A DNA stretch of 64,000 nucleotides. Source: Paenibacillus timonensis (GTDB lineage Bacteria > Bacillota > Bacilli > Paenibacillales > Paenibacillaceae). Position numbers and translations under genes: made by a program. Below are positions 63,143 to 64,000 of this stretch, piece after piece. Numbering within the stretch: the stretch's first letter is position 1; every line of letters starts with the position of its first letter. Where the stretch lies: NCBI RefSeq assembly GCF_009725205.1, contig NZ_WNZY01000011.1, forward strand, positions 62,001 to 126,000, written 5' to 3'. The notes below the pieces were generated by a model. The model was not told the DNA's origin. It ran no database searches and worked only from the letters and a program-made list of their open reading frames with translations.

Positions 63143-64000
63143 ATGTCCAAACGAACGGAAACGAGCAAGAGAATCAAGGGTTGGCGGCGGGTATGGCTGC
63201 TTAGCGGTTTGATCGTCGTGTCCGGTATACTGCTCGCCGGTTACATGTTGGCGAGGGACTCTCACGAAGAAGTTGCAAAGGTAGGCGGAAACGCCATCAC
63301 GGATCAGGAAATCGCCTTTCAAATGGACCGGCTGAAGTCAGCGGTGCAGAACGAGTTTCAAGTCAAATTCCAAGTGACGCTGGGGAAAGGCGACTGGACC
63401 CAACCGGTTGGTGACCTCATTCCGCTTCATGTACTACAGGAGCGTGCGCTGGAACAAGCGATGCGGGACAAGTCGGTTTTCATCCTAGCCCAAGCGCAGG
63501 GCTTGCTGGACTCGCCTGATTTCGATTCGCTAACTGCCTCGATGGAGACGGAAAATCGGGAGAGAGAGGCCGCGATCCGACGTGGAGAAGTGGTATATGG
63601 CCTCACCCGATTCACCTTGGAGCCTTACTATGCGCATAGGCTGGCATCCCTGGAAACCGAATTAAAGCAGATGCTTAGTCAACATCCGGAAGACCCGCTA
63701 TATCTGGAAAGGGGGGATGTCGAGAGCTATCACGAGGAGCATGCCTCGGAATGGGCCGCTAATGCGACCAATTACGAGGTCACCCAATTGATCGTGCCTG
63801 TCCCGCAAGAAGGGAAGAAGGGCGCAGCCAGCGCCTTGGCGGAACTCATCGCGGAACAAGCCGGATTGGAGGGAATTGCCAGCCGGTTTGAAGAAGCCTC
63901 CATTCGGACAGAAACGTTGACGGAAGAGAGTGGATCCTATGCCAACTCGCCTGCTCATCAGGTGGTGTTGCAACTGAGGGACATGAAGCCGGGGGAACTT
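63143..64000 (+). CDS. Membrane-anchored peptidyl-prolyl isomerase/SurA-like foldase (partial)
   Basis: The gene runs off the window; 286 codons are visible from ATG 63143, set by GGAGGTGA at 63131-63138. A basic N-terminus precedes one membrane helix (about residues 17-38). The exported part begins with VAKVGGNAITDQEIAFQMDRL, the start of a SurA/PrsA N-terminal domain, and is helical and Glu-rich further on. PrsA/SurA proteins fold secreted proteins outside the membrane; the parvulin domain would lie beyond the window. It could equally be a specialised foldase of a neighbouring locus. Confidence 0.75.
   Translation, partial: MSKRTETSKRIKGWRRVWLLSGLIVVSGILLAGYMLARDSHEEVAKVGGNAITDQEIAFQMDRLKSAVQNEFQVKFQVTLGKGDWTQPVGDLIPLHVLQERALEQAMRDKSVFILAQAQGLLDSPDFDSLTASMETENREREAAIRRGEVVYGLTRFTLEPYYAHRLASLETELKQMLSQHPEDPLYLERGDVESYHEEHASEWAANATNYEVTQLIVPVPQEGKKGAASALAELIAEQAGLEGIASRFEEASIRTETLTEESGSYANSPAHQVVLQLRDMKPGEL

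Overview
The window looks like chromosome of a spore-forming member of the Bacillota, most likely Paenibacillaceae (Paenibacillus or a close relative). The reasons are the sporulation genes (spoVR, yhbH, cotJABC), strong AGGAGG-type ribosome binding sites with frequent TTG and GTG starts, a sufCDSUB iron-sulfur operon, the YesM/YesN-type two-component pair, and several CUT1-type sugar ABC operons without their own ATPase gene. I see no phage, transposase, integrase, tRNA, rRNA or CRISPR.

Layout. 1-3.2 kb: a small exported protein of unknown function, then leftward yhbH-spoVR. 3.2-11.2 kb: a nitrate respiration operon, in which a structured leader with a terminator-like hairpin is followed by a hemerythrin-like gene, two small unknown genes and narGHJI. 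11.2-15.5 kb: two tandem DegV fatty-acid-binding paralogues, small membrane proteins, a protein with a possible Sm/Hfq-like domain, and a Dps ferritin. 15.7-21 kb: sufCDSUB behind a Fur-like box built of 10-bp repeats. 21-29.7 kb: an L,D-transpeptidase, an HD-GYP protein with a lost metal ligand, a fused MoaD-MoaE molybdopterin synthase (which could supply cofactor for NarG), a cytoplasmic 5'-nucleotidase-like enzyme, UppP, an intact HD-GYP protein, YfkAB radical SAM and a CNNM-type transporter. 29.8-32.7 kb: cotJABC, a small zinc ribbon, a block of imperfect repeats and an AI-2E-family permease.

32.7-43 kb is a compact LacI-controlled sugar locus: ABC importer, LacI repressor, then serine hydrolase, HSL esterase, PfkB fructokinase, sucrose phosphorylase and EstA-like esterase. 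One 18-bp operator occurs three times, twice as a 47-bp palindrome over the importer promoter and once before the five-gene catabolic operon. Three hydrolases beside a phosphorylase suggest import and cleavage of acylated sucrose; this is inference. 43-50.7 kb: a YesMN pair with a second CUT1 ABC system and a Nif3/DUF34 protein. 50.8-54.7 kb: a CueP copper protein, then a TauE exporter and carboxylesterase divergent from a LysR gene across a perfect 20-bp palindrome.

54.8-62.8 kb is a third sugar locus: an AraC regulator divergent from an ABC importer, a GH112 galactosyl-HexNAc phosphorylase, a 53-residue membrane protein translationally coupled to it, and a cytoplasmic GH29 fucosidase. Together they could import a fucosylated Gal-beta-1,3-HexNAc glycan (Lewis-a type), remove fucose and cleave the disaccharide by phosphorolysis. 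A tandem set of AAATAACTGCA-type dyads follows, and the window ends inside a membrane-anchored foldase-like gene.

The best candidates for undescribed biology are the acyl-sucrose locus, the fucosylated-glycan locus, the nar leader with its small head genes, and the fused MoaDE whose Gly-Gly tail is internal.
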